Shown in pieces: positions 27,799 through 36,113 of a stretch of 64,000 nt of DNA. The position numbers and the translations under genes were made by a program. The notes beneath the pieces are model-generated. The model ran no database searches and was not told the origin of the DNA. It saw nothing but the letters and a program-made list of their open reading frames with translations. Position 1 is the stretch's first letter, and each line of letters starts with the position of its first letter. The stretch comes from Benthicola sp964195715 (GTDB taxonomy: Bacteria; Gemmatimonadota; Gemmatimonadetes; Palauibacterales; Palauibacteraceae): contig CAXMRU010000224.1 in NCBI GenBank assembly GCA_964195715.1, positions 1-64,000 of the forward strand. Reading direction: 5' to 3'.

Positions 27799-28292
27799 TC
27801 GGACAATGGGTCAGCGGGATCCCACAACGCCGTGACCTGATGGTCGTTCTCGCACAGCCGTGCCAGGTCGTAGACCCAGCGCTCACGGCTGTACTCGGCG
27901 TTCTCGTAGTGGACCCCTAAGTGAATCGCCTCTACGGGACATACCTCCTGGCAGAAGCCACAGAAGATGCAACGGAACTCGTCGATCTCGTAGACCGCAG
28001 CGTACCGCTCCCCGTTCTCGTCCTCCGCAGGAATCAGTTTGATGCAATTGACTGGACAGACGGTCGGGCAGAGCCCGCAGCCCACGCACTTCGCGCGACC
28101 ATCTTCGTGAACCGCCATCCGGTGCGTGCCTCTCCAGCGGGGTCCAAGCTCCCACTTCTCGTCCGGATATTGCTGAGTCGGCTTGTCGGTCCGCATGAAG
28201 TGCTTGAACGTGATGCCGAGCCCCTTGCTGATGGCTCGCACGTACGAAGTCTCACTCTCGGGACGCACGACGACACTCACCTCACCCGGCAT
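27795..28292 (-). CDS. nuoI: NADH-quinone oxidoreductase subunit I
   Basis: Carries the two [4Fe-4S] clusters N6a and N6b between NuoG and NuoB. Both motifs are whole: KCVGCGLCPTVCPVNCI and RCIFCGFCQEVCPVEAI. 165 residues from the ATG at 28292, which overlaps the nuoH stop by 11 bases; an ATG at 28331 would add 13 residues and overlap nuoH by 50, which is less likely. The N-terminal amphipathic segment GLGITFKHFMRTDKPTQQYP docks to the membrane arm. Confidence 0.95.
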   Translation of the reverse strand: MPGEVSVVVRPESETSYVRAISKGLGITFKHFMRTDKPTQQYPDEKWELGPRWRGTHRMAVHEDGRAKCVGCGLCPTVCPVNCIKLIPAEDENGERYAAVYEIDEFRCIFCGFCQEVCPVEAIHLGVHYENAEYSRERWVYDLARLCENDHQVTALWDPADPLSE

Positions 28293-29571
28293 ATCGATCT
28301 TCCTCGCTTCCACTGGCGGCCATCGCGGCATGTCCCGACCGGTGCTTCTTTCTCGTCCTCGCGGTCGCTCCACGGACCAGGCGGCCGCTATCGATTACGT
28401 AAAGGAAGAACAGCATGAGAATCAGATTGAGACCGAACAGGGCCGCGGAGAAACCTATCCCCACTGACACGTCGGCCGAGTCCAGCGCGAAGATGGCCAC
28501 GGCCATCAGCATGATGTACACCATGAGAGCCGGCACGAAGACCTTCCAGCCCAGGTCCATCAACTGGTCGTAGCGGAATCGGGGGATCGTCCACCGTATG
28601 AACATGAAGAACACGACGAATAGCGTCGTCTTCATGGTAAACGCCACCAACGTCAGCAGAGTCTTCCACCACGTGGGATCACCGACCACCGTGCCATCTG
28701 CCAGCACGCGGATGTTGTCTCCCTGCCAGAACGGAATGTCCCACCCTCCGAAGAAAAACACGGAAATCAGAGCCCCGGTCGTAATCAGGTGGAAATACTC
28801 GCCAAGAAAGAACATTCCGAATTTCATGGAAGAGTATTCTGTGTGGTATCCACCCACGATCTCGGCTTCCGCTTCCGGTAGATCGAACGGAACCCGGTTC
28901 GTTTCAGCGAGACCCGAGACCAGAAAGAAGAACCCGGACACCATCAGTGGAAGAATGAACCACATTCCGTACGTCGCCGGTCCCGCAGCAAACGACTGCT
29001 GCATCGACACGAGAACCGGCATCTCTACGTTGCCCGCAAGCATCAGGACCGGGACCAGACTCATCGCCAGCCCGATCTCGTAACTGATCATCTGCGCCGA
29101 GCCCCGCAGTCCACCGAGAAACGAGTACTTGCTGTTCGAGGACCAGCCGGCCATCACCACCCCGTACACGGCCAGCGAAGAGATGGCCAATACGTAAAGG
29201 AAACCGATCGGTACGTCCGCCACGATCATGTCCACGCGGCCCCAGCGTGTCGGCAACGGGGACCCTAGCGGAATGACTCCGAACAGAACCGTGGCCGGAA
29301 ACAGGGCCAGGGCCGGTGCGAGAATGAAGAACTTCTTGTGCGCCGCCCCCGGCGTGACCTCTTCCTTCAGGATGAACTTGAGGCCATCGGCCATGACCTG
29401 CAGAATACCCAGCGGACCTACACGGTTCGGGCCACTCCTATCCTGCATGAAACCGGCGACTTTCCGCTCCATGTACGTCGACAACGCGACGCCAAGCAGA
29501 AGGATGATGAAGAAAACGATGGTTTTCAGGATTGTGGCGACGACGAAGGCCGTGCCGGTGACCGCCTCCAT
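28282..29571 (-). CDS. nuoH: NADH-quinone oxidoreductase subunit H
   Basis: Heart of the quinone cavity. 429 residues, longer than the common 330-370 owing to a longer middle and a charged tail (ATARTRKKHRSGHAAMAAS). Key motifs: STYMERKVAGFMQDRSGPNR, GPLGILQVMADGLKFILKE, GLAETNRVPFDLPEAEAEIV, and YHTEYSSMKFGMFFLGEYFH. These hold the acid-rich loop that couples quinone chemistry to the membrane arm. Placed between nuoG and nuoI as usual. Confidence 0.96.
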   Translation of the reverse strand: MEAVTGTAFVVATILKTIVFFIILLLGVALSTYMERKVAGFMQDRSGPNRVGPLGILQVMADGLKFILKEEVTPGAAHKKFFILAPALALFPATVLFGVIPLGSPLPTRWGRVDMIVADVPIGFLYVLAISSLAVYGVVMAGWSSNSKYSFLGGLRGSAQMISYEIGLAMSLVPVLMLAGNVEMPVLVSMQQSFAAGPATYGMWFILPLMVSGFFFLVSGLAETNRVPFDLPEAEAEIVGGYHTEYSSMKFGMFFLGEYFHLITTGALISVFFFGGWDIPFWQGDNIRVLADGTVVGDPTWWKTLLTLVAFTMKTTLFVVFFMFIRWTIPRFRYDQLMDLGWKVFVPALMVYIMLMAVAIFALDSADVSVGIGFSAALFGLNLILMLFFLYVIDSGRLVRGATARTRKKHRSGHAAMAASGSEEDRYAG

Positions 29572-29579
29572 TCTGCCCC

Positions 29580-31157
29580 CTATTCCACAGCGACGGCCGG
29601 CTGCCCGGCCTCGCTGAGAAGTTCACCCCTGAGGCCGAGTCCGGTCCACGAGAGATCTTCCATCCCTGTCGTGCCCGCGGCCATCGCTTGAAACGCAGAT
29701 CTCACGTCGAGGACACCTTCGCCCACACCCAAGTGCTCGAGCAGCCGGCTCAGCGACATCCACGCCGGACGCGCCACGCCCGGAGCTCTCAGAGCCTGGT
29801 GGAAACGCTGCACTCGGCCTTCGTAATTGACGAAGGTCCCTTCCATCTCCGGCACCGAAGCCGCGGGGAGAATCGCCGTCGCGTTGGCCGTTGCTGGATA
29901 CAGTTGCGACCCCACGTAGAGGAAGAATCCAGCGTTCGCTCCGTAGTCGGCGGGAGCCTCGGCCAGGGCGTCGCCCAGCACCATCAGCACGCCACCGCCC
30001 GGCACATCAGGGAGTGTGTCGGAACGCTTGAATCCATGGAGCTCGGCGCCTGTCACGTTGGGTGCCCGGTCAGCCCGGAGCTTGAGCTTCGGGAAACCCG
30101 GGAGAGTGATTTCTTCACCTTGCTCTGCACGGAAGGTGCCGTCGTCGATACCCAGATTGCTGAGGAGACCCCGCAGATAATACAGGCTCTCGTTGGCCGC
30201 GCCCGCGGACACCACCGCCGCGCCGTCTCCCGCCTCGAGCCGTCCGGCGATCCAGGTGAGCGCCTCATTCCAGCTCGCGGGCTCCAGCTCACCGTCCATC
30301 CGGATTAGCGGCGCCTCGGCCCGCACGCCTCGGTTCGCCATGACCAGGTGTCGGCGGCCGTAGTCACACATCCAGTAAGAGTTCACGTCCGGGTTCAGAC
30401 GGGGCTTCGTCCGGACGATCTGATTCTCCACGACGTCGATGTTGATGTTGCAGCCAGTCGAGCAGCCGGGACAGATTCCAGGCGCCGAGTCCATGTCCCA
30501 CGCCCGCGCCTTGAACACGAAGTCCTCGTGAACCAGTGCGCCGACCGGGCACACGTCCACGATGTTGCCTCGGAAGGCGTGATCCAGATCCTTGCCTGGG
30601 AACGTGTCGATGTAGGCCTTGTGTCCGCGCTGAGCCACTACGAGCGCGTTGTCTCCGGCCAGCTCTTCCATGAACCGGACGCACCGGGTGCACACGATGC
30701 AGCGGTCACCGAAGTACAGGATGTCGTCCGCCACGCGATCGCGTCCGAGCACGAGCTTGGCTTCGTCGTAACGGCTGCGCAGCTGGCCCGTCTCGAAAGC
30801 GTAATCCTGCAACATGCACTGACCCGCCGCGTCACAGATCGGGCAGTCGAGCGGGTGGTTCAGCAGCAGGAACTCGATGACCGACTTCCTCGCCGTTTCT
30901 GCCGTCTCGCTCGTCGTGTACACGACCATGCCGTCCTGCGCTGGAAAGACGCACGACGGCTGCAGTTTGGGCTGGCCCTCGATCTCCACGAGACACATGC
31001 GGCACTGCGCCGGCCGGCTCGGGATGCCGGGGTGGTAACAGTAGTGAGGCACGACGATGCCCGCATGCTCTGCCGCCTGCAGAACCGTAGTGCCGGCCTC
31101 TACCGTAACCTCGACAGCGTCGATGGTCAGCGTGACGTGGTTCGTTGTGTCGCTCAT
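29580..31157 (-). CDS. nuoG: NADH-quinone oxidoreductase subunit G, short form
   Basis: Iron-sulfur subunit, 525 residues against 780-910 in E. coli or Thermus. The N-terminus has the [2Fe-2S] ligands (CYHPGIPSRPAQCRMC ... C), the HPLDCPICDAAGQC segment with the His and Cys of N5, and CIVCTRCVRFMEELAG ... CPVGAL for N4. A CPGCSTGCN ... MCDYGR motif suggests that the off-path cluster N7 is kept. After about residue 260 the molybdopterin-like domain is reduced to about 260 residues, so no cofactor site is expected. The electron path needs only the N-terminal part. Confidence 0.94.
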   Translation of the reverse strand: MSDTTNHVTLTIDAVEVTVEAGTTVLQAAEHAGIVVPHYCYHPGIPSRPAQCRMCLVEIEGQPKLQPSCVFPAQDGMVVYTTSETAETARKSVIEFLLLNHPLDCPICDAAGQCMLQDYAFETGQLRSRYDEAKLVLGRDRVADDILYFGDRCIVCTRCVRFMEELAGDNALVVAQRGHKAYIDTFPGKDLDHAFRGNIVDVCPVGALVHEDFVFKARAWDMDSAPGICPGCSTGCNINIDVVENQIVRTKPRLNPDVNSYWMCDYGRRHLVMANRGVRAEAPLIRMDGELEPASWNEALTWIAGRLEAGDGAAVVSAGAANESLYYLRGLLSNLGIDDGTFRAEQGEEITLPGFPKLKLRADRAPNVTGAELHGFKRSDTLPDVPGGGVLMVLGDALAEAPADYGANAGFFLYVGSQLYPATANATAILPAASVPEMEGTFVNYEGRVQRFHQALRAPGVARPAWMSLSRLLEHLGVGEGVLDVRSAFQAMAAGTTGMEDLSWTGLGLRGELLSEAGQPAVAVE

Positions 31158-31188
31158 CCGTCGGCGACTCCTCGATACAGCTCTGGTC

Positions 31189-32460
31189 TCAGCACCTGAT
31201 CAGCGTTTCGTATTCGTCGCGGAACTTGTCCAGCGAGGAGCGGAGCGGGAACACGACGCTGTCCGCCAGGGGACAGATCGTGCGCCCCGTCATCTGCTCG
31301 CACAGGTGGTACAACGTGTCGATGTCCGACAGGCTGCCCTCACCCCGTTCGATGCGGTGCAGGAGCTGCGCCGTCCACGATGTTCCCTCACGGCACTGCA
31401 CACACTGACCGCAGGACTCGTGGGCGTAAAACTGGGCGATCCTGCGCATGGCCCGGACGATGTTCGTGTCTTCGTCCATCACGATGGGCGACGCCGTGCC
31501 CAGCGCGCTTCCCGCCTCGGCCATCCCCTCATACGTGCCCTCGCAATCGAGCTCATCCGCTGTCAGCATGGCGGTGGACGACCCACCAGGGATCACTGCC
31601 TTGATCTTCTTCCCGTTCGGAGCTCCGCCGCACACGTCGTAGATCACGTCCTTGAGCGCGATCCCCATGGGGAGCTCGTACGTACCGGGTCTGACCAGGT
31701 GTCCCGAACAGCACCACAGCTTGGTCCCCGGGCTCTTCTCTGTGCCCCACTGCCTGTACCAGTCCGCACCCTCGGCGACGATCATCGGCACGGCCGCGAT
31801 CGTCTCAACGTTGTTGACCGTCGTGGGACGACCGAAGACGCCCGCCTGCGCCGGGAACGGGGGCTTGATCCAGGGTTCCGCCCGTCCGCCCATCAGCGAG
31901 CTCATGAGCCCCGTTTCTTCACCCGCGATGTAGGCCCCAGCCCCGATGTGCACGGTCACGTCGCAATTCCAGCCACTGCCGAGGATGTTCTGTCCAACGT
32001 ACCCGGCCTCGTAGGCCTCGACGACGGCGTCGGTGACAATCCGGCTGACCGGGAAAAACTCCCCGCGCACATAGATGTAGACGTGCTCGGCGCGAATCGC
32101 TCGCGCCGCGATCAGGCACCCCTCAATCAGGAGGTGCGGCACCCAACGCAGGACCTCGCGATCCTTGAACGCGCCGGGCTCGCTCTCGTCCGCGTTGCAG
32201 CACAGGTAATGTGGACCGGTCGGCTCCTGGGGCATGAAGCTCCACTTCACGCCGGTCGGAAAACCGGCTCCTCCCCTGCCCCGGAGGCCCGATTCCTTCA
32301 CCACGTCGGTGATCGCGCCAGGCTCCATCTCCAGCGCCCTGGGAAGTGTGGCGTACCCCCCGAGCTCCTTCCAACCTGCAAGCGTCCGGGCCTTCTCGTC
32401 ACCGAAGTGGCGCGAGAGGAGCGTGTTGACTTCCAGGTCGTGGCTGTACGGGTAACCCAT
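31189..32460 (-). CDS. nuoF: NADH-quinone oxidoreductase subunit F
   Basis: Binds NADH and FMN and holds cluster N3. 423 residues from the ATG at 32460. SGLRGRGGAGFPTGVKWSF is the FMN/NADH glycine-rich loop, CNADESEPGAFKDRE the flavin site, IYVRGEFF the next element, and ESCGQCVQCREG with TICPLAD supplies the four Cys of N3. Many homologues have P where V-Q stands in CGQCVQC, a minor change. Fourteen bases after nuoE. Confidence 0.96.
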   Translation of the reverse strand: MGYPYSHDLEVNTLLSRHFGDEKARTLAGWKELGGYATLPRALEMEPGAITDVVKESGLRGRGGAGFPTGVKWSFMPQEPTGPHYLCCNADESEPGAFKDREVLRWVPHLLIEGCLIAARAIRAEHVYIYVRGEFFPVSRIVTDAVVEAYEAGYVGQNILGSGWNCDVTVHIGAGAYIAGEETGLMSSLMGGRAEPWIKPPFPAQAGVFGRPTTVNNVETIAAVPMIVAEGADWYRQWGTEKSPGTKLWCCSGHLVRPGTYELPMGIALKDVIYDVCGGAPNGKKIKAVIPGGSSTAMLTADELDCEGTYEGMAEAGSALGTASPIVMDEDTNIVRAMRRIAQFYAHESCGQCVQCREGTSWTAQLLHRIERGEGSLSDIDTLYHLCEQMTGRTICPLADSVVFPLRSSLDKFRDEYETLIRC

Positions 32461-32474
32461 GGGTTGTCGCCCGC

Positions 32475-33017
32475 CTAGTCCAGTTCGTCCAGGATCGCCG
32501 GCACCTGGTCCGGCGTCACGTTCTCGAAATAACAGTCGTTGACCTGCACCGCCGTTGCGAATCCGCACGCGCCCAGGCACTCCGCCTCGATCACCGTATA
32601 CTTGCCGTCTTCCGACACCTCGCCCGCCCGGGTCTCCGTCTCGGCGAGGAAGCGCTCGAACACTTCGTCCGCCTCGTGCAGGTGGCACGATATGCAAGTG
32701 CAGACCTGGATGAAGTGCCTGCCGACGGGGTGCTTGTTGTACATGGTGTAGAAGGTGGCGACCGATCGGACATAGGCCGGGGTCAGATCCAACGCACCGG
32801 CGATCTGCTCCATGCTTTCGTCCGAAACCCAGCCATTCCTCTCCTGTGCATATCCGAGCATTGGCAGGAGGGCCGCTCGTTTCTCAGGGTAGCGACTCAG
32901 CGCCTTCTCCAGCCGGTCTTTGCCTTCGTCGTCCTCGAATAGCCGCTCGACAGGACGGAGCTCGGCTATCTGGAACGCCTGGGAGCTGGCGGCCGCCGGA
33001 TGTATCGGGTTCTTCAC
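32475..33017 (-). CDS. nuoE: NADH-quinone oxidoreductase subunit E
   Basis: [2Fe-2S] cluster N1a subunit of the NADH module. 180 residues from a GTG at 33017 (V-K-N-P-I-H-P), 16 bases after nuoCD; starting further up would overlap nuoCD. A helical bundle (YPEKRAALLPMLGYAQERNG) precedes the thioredoxin-like domain with C-x4-C in QVCTCISCHL and C-x3-C in AECLGACGFATAV. An additional Cys lies inside the first pair. Confidence 0.94.
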   Translation of the reverse strand: MKNPIHPAAASSQAFQIAELRPVERLFEDDEGKDRLEKALSRYPEKRAALLPMLGYAQERNGWVSDESMEQIAGALDLTPAYVRSVATFYTMYNKHPVGRHFIQVCTCISCHLHEADEVFERFLAETETRAGEVSEDGKYTVIEAECLGACGFATAVQVNDCYFENVTPDQVPAILDELD

Positions 33018-33033
33018 TGGATCTCCGTATCGA

Positions 33034-34875
33034 TCATCGATCGATCTCGCCCAGGACGATGTCGATGGACGCATTACAGGTGATCACGTCAGAGACGAGT
33101 CCTCCCTCCACCATGTGAGGAAGCGAAGCGAGATTCACGAACGAGGGACCGCGGAATCGGCACCGAACGGGCTTCGATCCGCCATCGGAAATGATCCCGA
33201 AGCCGAGCTCGCCCTTGGTGGCCTCGATCGAGTACCAGACATCGCCCGCCGGAACCTGAAGACCCTCCATGACGAGCTTGAAGTGCGAGATCATGGCGTC
33301 GATCGAGGACATGGCCTCGCTCTTGTCCGGCAGGATCACCGCAGGATCCTGCACGTTGATCGGCCCACCCGGCAGCCGGTCCAGGGCCTGCTGGATGATC
33401 CGCACGCTCTGCCGCATCTCCTCGAGACGAACCAGGTAGCGATCATACGTGTCGCCCACCACCCCCACCGGCACGTCGAAGTCGTACTCATCGTACCCGA
33501 GGTACGGACGAGCCTTGCGGACGTCGTACGCCACGCCACTCCCACGAAGGTTCGGACCCGTGAGTCCGAAATCGAGAGCCGTCTCGGCGTCGATCACCCC
33601 GACATCGATCATCCGCCCCTGCCAGATCGAGTTCCTGGTCAGGAGTCTCTCGGTCTCGTCGAGGGTCGCGGGCAGGCCTTCGACGAACTCGCGACAGGCC
33701 TCCACCCACCCGACGGGCAGGTCCGCAAGCATGCCTCCCACGCGGGTGGCCGATGTAGTGATCCGCCCGCCGCAGTACGCCTCGTGGAGATTGTAGATGC
33801 GCTCGCGCTCCGAGAACGTGTACAGAAATACCGTCGTCGCGCCGAGATCCATCGCGCCCGTGCCCAACCACAGCAGGTGGCCCAGAATCCGGTTCAGCTC
33901 GCTCAGGATGACGCGGACAACGCGGCAGCGTGGCGTGATCTCTACTCCCAGCAAGCTCTCGACGGCGAGGACATAGCCGACGTTATAGAGCATGGGCGCC
34001 AGGTAGTCCATCCGGTCCGTGTACGGAATCACCTGGTTCCACTCGCGGTACTCGCACGTCTTCTCGATGCCGGTGTGCAGGTAGCCGATGTGGGGAATGC
34101 ACCGCACGACGGTCTCGCCGTCAAGCTGCAGCACGAGCCGGAGGACGCCGTGCGTGGCCGGGTGCTGGGGCCCCATGTTGATGACCATCTTCTGGCCTGC
34201 CAGATCGTCCGGTGCCTCCTGCCCGCCCTCGGGGCCCGGAACCTCTGGAGCCTCCGTCTCGAGGACGCCAGCCAGCGCGAGCTCCTCCCTTGCGTAGACA
34301 TCCTCCATCGAACGATTGAGGGCGCGCCTCACCTGCTCGGAACGCGTGAATCGACCCCGCAGCGGAAAGTCCTTTCGAAGCGGGAAGCCCTCGTCGTAGT
34401 TCTCCGGCATCAGGATTCGCCGAAGGTCGGGGTGGTCCGCAAAGTGCACACCGTACATGTCATAGACTTCACGCTCGAGCCAGTCGGCCGCCGCGTACAG
34501 GTCCACAGCACTCTGGACGGACAGTTCCGAACGCGGCAGGAGCACCAGGAGCCGCAGCATGTGACCATGCCGCATCGACCACAGCTGGTACCACACCTGG
34601 ATCACGAGGTCACCGCCGGGATCGGCCCCCATCACGTCGAGCAGCAGGTCATAGCTCTGACCCGCATCGGTCTTCAGGAAGCTCAGCGCCTCGTGAATTC
34701 GCGCCGGCTCAATCGTGATCACAGGAGTGCCGACCGGATCTATCCGGACCGCACGGACTGCTTCTCCGAAACGGCTCCGCAACGTCTGGACCGATGGGCT
34801 CTGCTCCGCGTCGATCAGCGGCTCCGTACCGATCACCAGTTCAGGTATGGATGGTGCTGCAAGGGTTGAAGGCAT
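33034..34875 (-). CDS. nuoCD: fused NADH-quinone oxidoreductase subunit C/D
   Basis: 613 residues joining the 30-kDa NuoC domain (about 1-200) and the 49-kDa NuoD domain (about 230-613). The NuoC signature WLEREVYDMYGVHFADHPDL and GFPLRKDFPLRG end the first part. A Pro/Glu-rich linker (EAPEVPGPEGGQEAPDD) leads into NuoD: MVINMGPQHPATHGVLR, the quinone-site loop, DLGATTVFLYTFSERE, and the C-terminal FVNLASLPHMVEGGLVSDVI. Fusion is known in E. coli and several other phyla. Frame is continuous, so it is not a sequencing artefact visible here. Confidence 0.96.
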   Translation of the reverse strand: MPSTLAAPSIPELVIGTEPLIDAEQSPSVQTLRSRFGEAVRAVRIDPVGTPVITIEPARIHEALSFLKTDAGQSYDLLLDVMGADPGGDLVIQVWYQLWSMRHGHMLRLLVLLPRSELSVQSAVDLYAAADWLEREVYDMYGVHFADHPDLRRILMPENYDEGFPLRKDFPLRGRFTRSEQVRRALNRSMEDVYAREELALAGVLETEAPEVPGPEGGQEAPDDLAGQKMVINMGPQHPATHGVLRLVLQLDGETVVRCIPHIGYLHTGIEKTCEYREWNQVIPYTDRMDYLAPMLYNVGYVLAVESLLGVEITPRCRVVRVILSELNRILGHLLWLGTGAMDLGATTVFLYTFSERERIYNLHEAYCGGRITTSATRVGGMLADLPVGWVEACREFVEGLPATLDETERLLTRNSIWQGRMIDVGVIDAETALDFGLTGPNLRGSGVAYDVRKARPYLGYDEYDFDVPVGVVGDTYDRYLVRLEEMRQSVRIIQQALDRLPGGPINVQDPAVILPDKSEAMSSIDAMISHFKLVMEGLQVPAGDVWYSIEATKGELGFGIISDGGSKPVRCRFRGPSFVNLASLPHMVEGGLVSDVITCNASIDIVLGEIDR

Positions 34876-34878
34876 TGC

Positions 34879-35580
34879 TCAGTCCTGGTGCTCCAGGAGA
34901 CGCTCGCGGCGATCCCGGGGACGTCGAACGGCGGAGGTTGCCTCCACGCCGCTCACGCGGTTCTGACCGGTCGAGTTGCCAAACGGCTGGGCCACGAGCT
35001 CGATGGCCTCAGGCGGCAGGTTGGGCTGGCCCGCGGAGTCCGGACTCTCTTCCCGGTGCACCGGGTTCATCAGGGACTCTCCCTTGATCTTCTCCTGGAT
35101 CATCATGAGACCGTACAGAAGGCTCTCCGGCCGCGGCGGGCAGCCTGGAATGTAGACATCGACCGGCACGAGCTGGTCGATTCCCTGTACGATCGTGTAG
35201 TTGTCGAACATCCCCCCCGAGCTGGCGCACGCCCCCATCGAGATGCACCACTTGGGCTGAGGCATCTGGTCCCAGATCCGTCTGAGGATCGGAGCCATCT
35301 TATAGGACACCCGCCCGGCCACGATCATCAGGTCGGCCTGGCGGGGGCTGAACGAAAACCGCTCAGCGCCGAAGCGGGCGATGTCGAACTTGGATGTGGC
35401 CGATGCCATCATCTCGATCGCGCAGCACGCCGTTCCCATCGGCATCGGCCACAGCGAATTGCGACGCGACCAGTTAACCACTGCATCGACTTTGGTGGTG
35501 ATCCACGACACGGGGGCCCCGGTGTCCACGTCCCCGCCCGCCGGGTTCATTGTCGGAAGCCTCTTTCGTTCATCGGCCAT
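34879..35580 (-). CDS. nuoB: NADH-quinone oxidoreductase subunit B
   Basis: Holds cluster N2, the last electron carrier before quinone. 233 residues, longer than the usual 160-220. N2 ligands: the tandem Cys in MGTACCAIEMMA, Cys in ISMGACASSGGMFDNY, and Cys in IPGCPPRPESLL. The core ends near residue 170; a charged tail of about 60 residues (ending RRPRDRRERLLEHQD) is extra and of unknown role. Three bases separate it from nuoCD and nuoA. Confidence 0.96.
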   Translation of the reverse strand: MADERKRLPTMNPAGGDVDTGAPVSWITTKVDAVVNWSRRNSLWPMPMGTACCAIEMMASATSKFDIARFGAERFSFSPRQADLMIVAGRVSYKMAPILRRIWDQMPQPKWCISMGACASSGGMFDNYTIVQGIDQLVPVDVYIPGCPPRPESLLYGLMMIQEKIKGESLMNPVHREESPDSAGQPNLPPEAIELVAQPFGNSTGQNRVSGVEATSAVRRPRDRRERLLEHQD

Positions 35581-35583
35581 GCG

Positions 35584-35940
35584 TCAGTCCCACTCCAGCG
35601 CACCCTTCCTCCACGCGTAGGCCAGCCCCACGGCGAGGACGAAGATGAAGATGAACATCTCGATCAGTCCGAAGAGCCCCAGATCTCGGAAAACGACCGC
35701 CCAGGGCAGGAAGAATATTACTTCGATATCGAACACGATGAAGAGCATCGCGACGATGTAGAACTTGACCGAATAGCGCTGCCTCGTATCACCCAGGGGG
35801 TCGATGCCCGACTCATACGGCATCGCCTTGACAGCGCTTGGCCGATATGCGCTAGCCAGGTGAGACAGCAGGAGGAACATGCCCGAAGTGAGCAATCCGA
35901 CAACGAACAGTATCATGACGCCGATGTATGCCTGCTTCAT
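35584..35940 (-). CDS. nuoA: NADH-quinone oxidoreductase subunit A
   Basis: First gene of the complex I operon, 118 residues with three transmembrane segments. The conserved loop PYESGIDPLGDTRQRYSVKF and the acidic FDIEVIFFLPWA near TM2 are diagnostic. It contributes to the quinone-channel entrance with NuoH and NuoJ. A sigma70-like promoter and a Rex-type palindrome lie in the 75 bases before the ATG. Confidence 0.97.
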   Translation of the reverse strand: MKQAYIGVMILFVVGLLTSGMFLLLSHLASAYRPSAVKAMPYESGIDPLGDTRQRYSVKFYIVAMLFIVFDIEVIFFLPWAVVFRDLGLFGLIEMFIFIFVLAVGLAYAWRKGALEWD

Positions 35941-35955
35941 CGCCCGTCCACATCG

Positions 35956-35975
35956 TTTGTGAAATTGTTCACGAA
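35956..35975. promoter_or_regulatory. Rex-type operator in the nuo leader
   Basis: A 20-base imperfect palindrome, TTTGTGAAATTGTTCACGAA. Arms TTTGTGAA and TTCACGAA pair with one mismatch around ATTG. It matches the Rex operator form TTGTGAAnnnnTTCACAA at all but one position. It begins 16 bases upstream of nuoA and lies just downstream of the predicted transcription start, where a bound repressor would block the polymerase. Rex releases DNA when NADH is high and is known to control nuo operons in actinobacteria. The Rex gene itself is not in this window. Confidence 0.6.
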
Positions 35976-35983
35976 CCGTGCCG

Positions 35984-36013
35984 ATAATAGCGCTGCCCGC
36001 TGTGTAGCGTCAA
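35984..36013 (-). promoter_or_regulatory. sigma70-like promoter of the nuo operon
   Basis: On the minus strand -35 TTGACG (36013-36008), an 18-base spacer, and -10 TATTAT (35989-35984), each five of six to consensus. The predicted start falls near 35977, giving a short leader of about 37 bases before the nuoA ATG that contains the Rex-type palindrome. In a GC-rich genome this match is unlikely to be random, but expression was not tested. Confidence 0.6.
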
Positions 36014-36042
36014 GCAAGCGGGCACGGCCACCGAAAACACGC

Positions 36043-36048
36043 TATTAT
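36043..36048 (+). promoter_or_regulatory. possible -10 element for the hydrolase-dcd pair
   Basis: TATTAT on the plus strand, about 66 bases before the hydrolase ATG at 36114, in the divergent region shared with nuo. No convincing -35 sits at the right distance, so this is a weak call. Confidence 0.25.
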
Positions 36049-36113
36049 GCTGTCATACAGGCTTTTTCGGCACTTTGGCGAGTGTTTCGCGGGGCCGCGC
36101 GACACAAGAGAGC

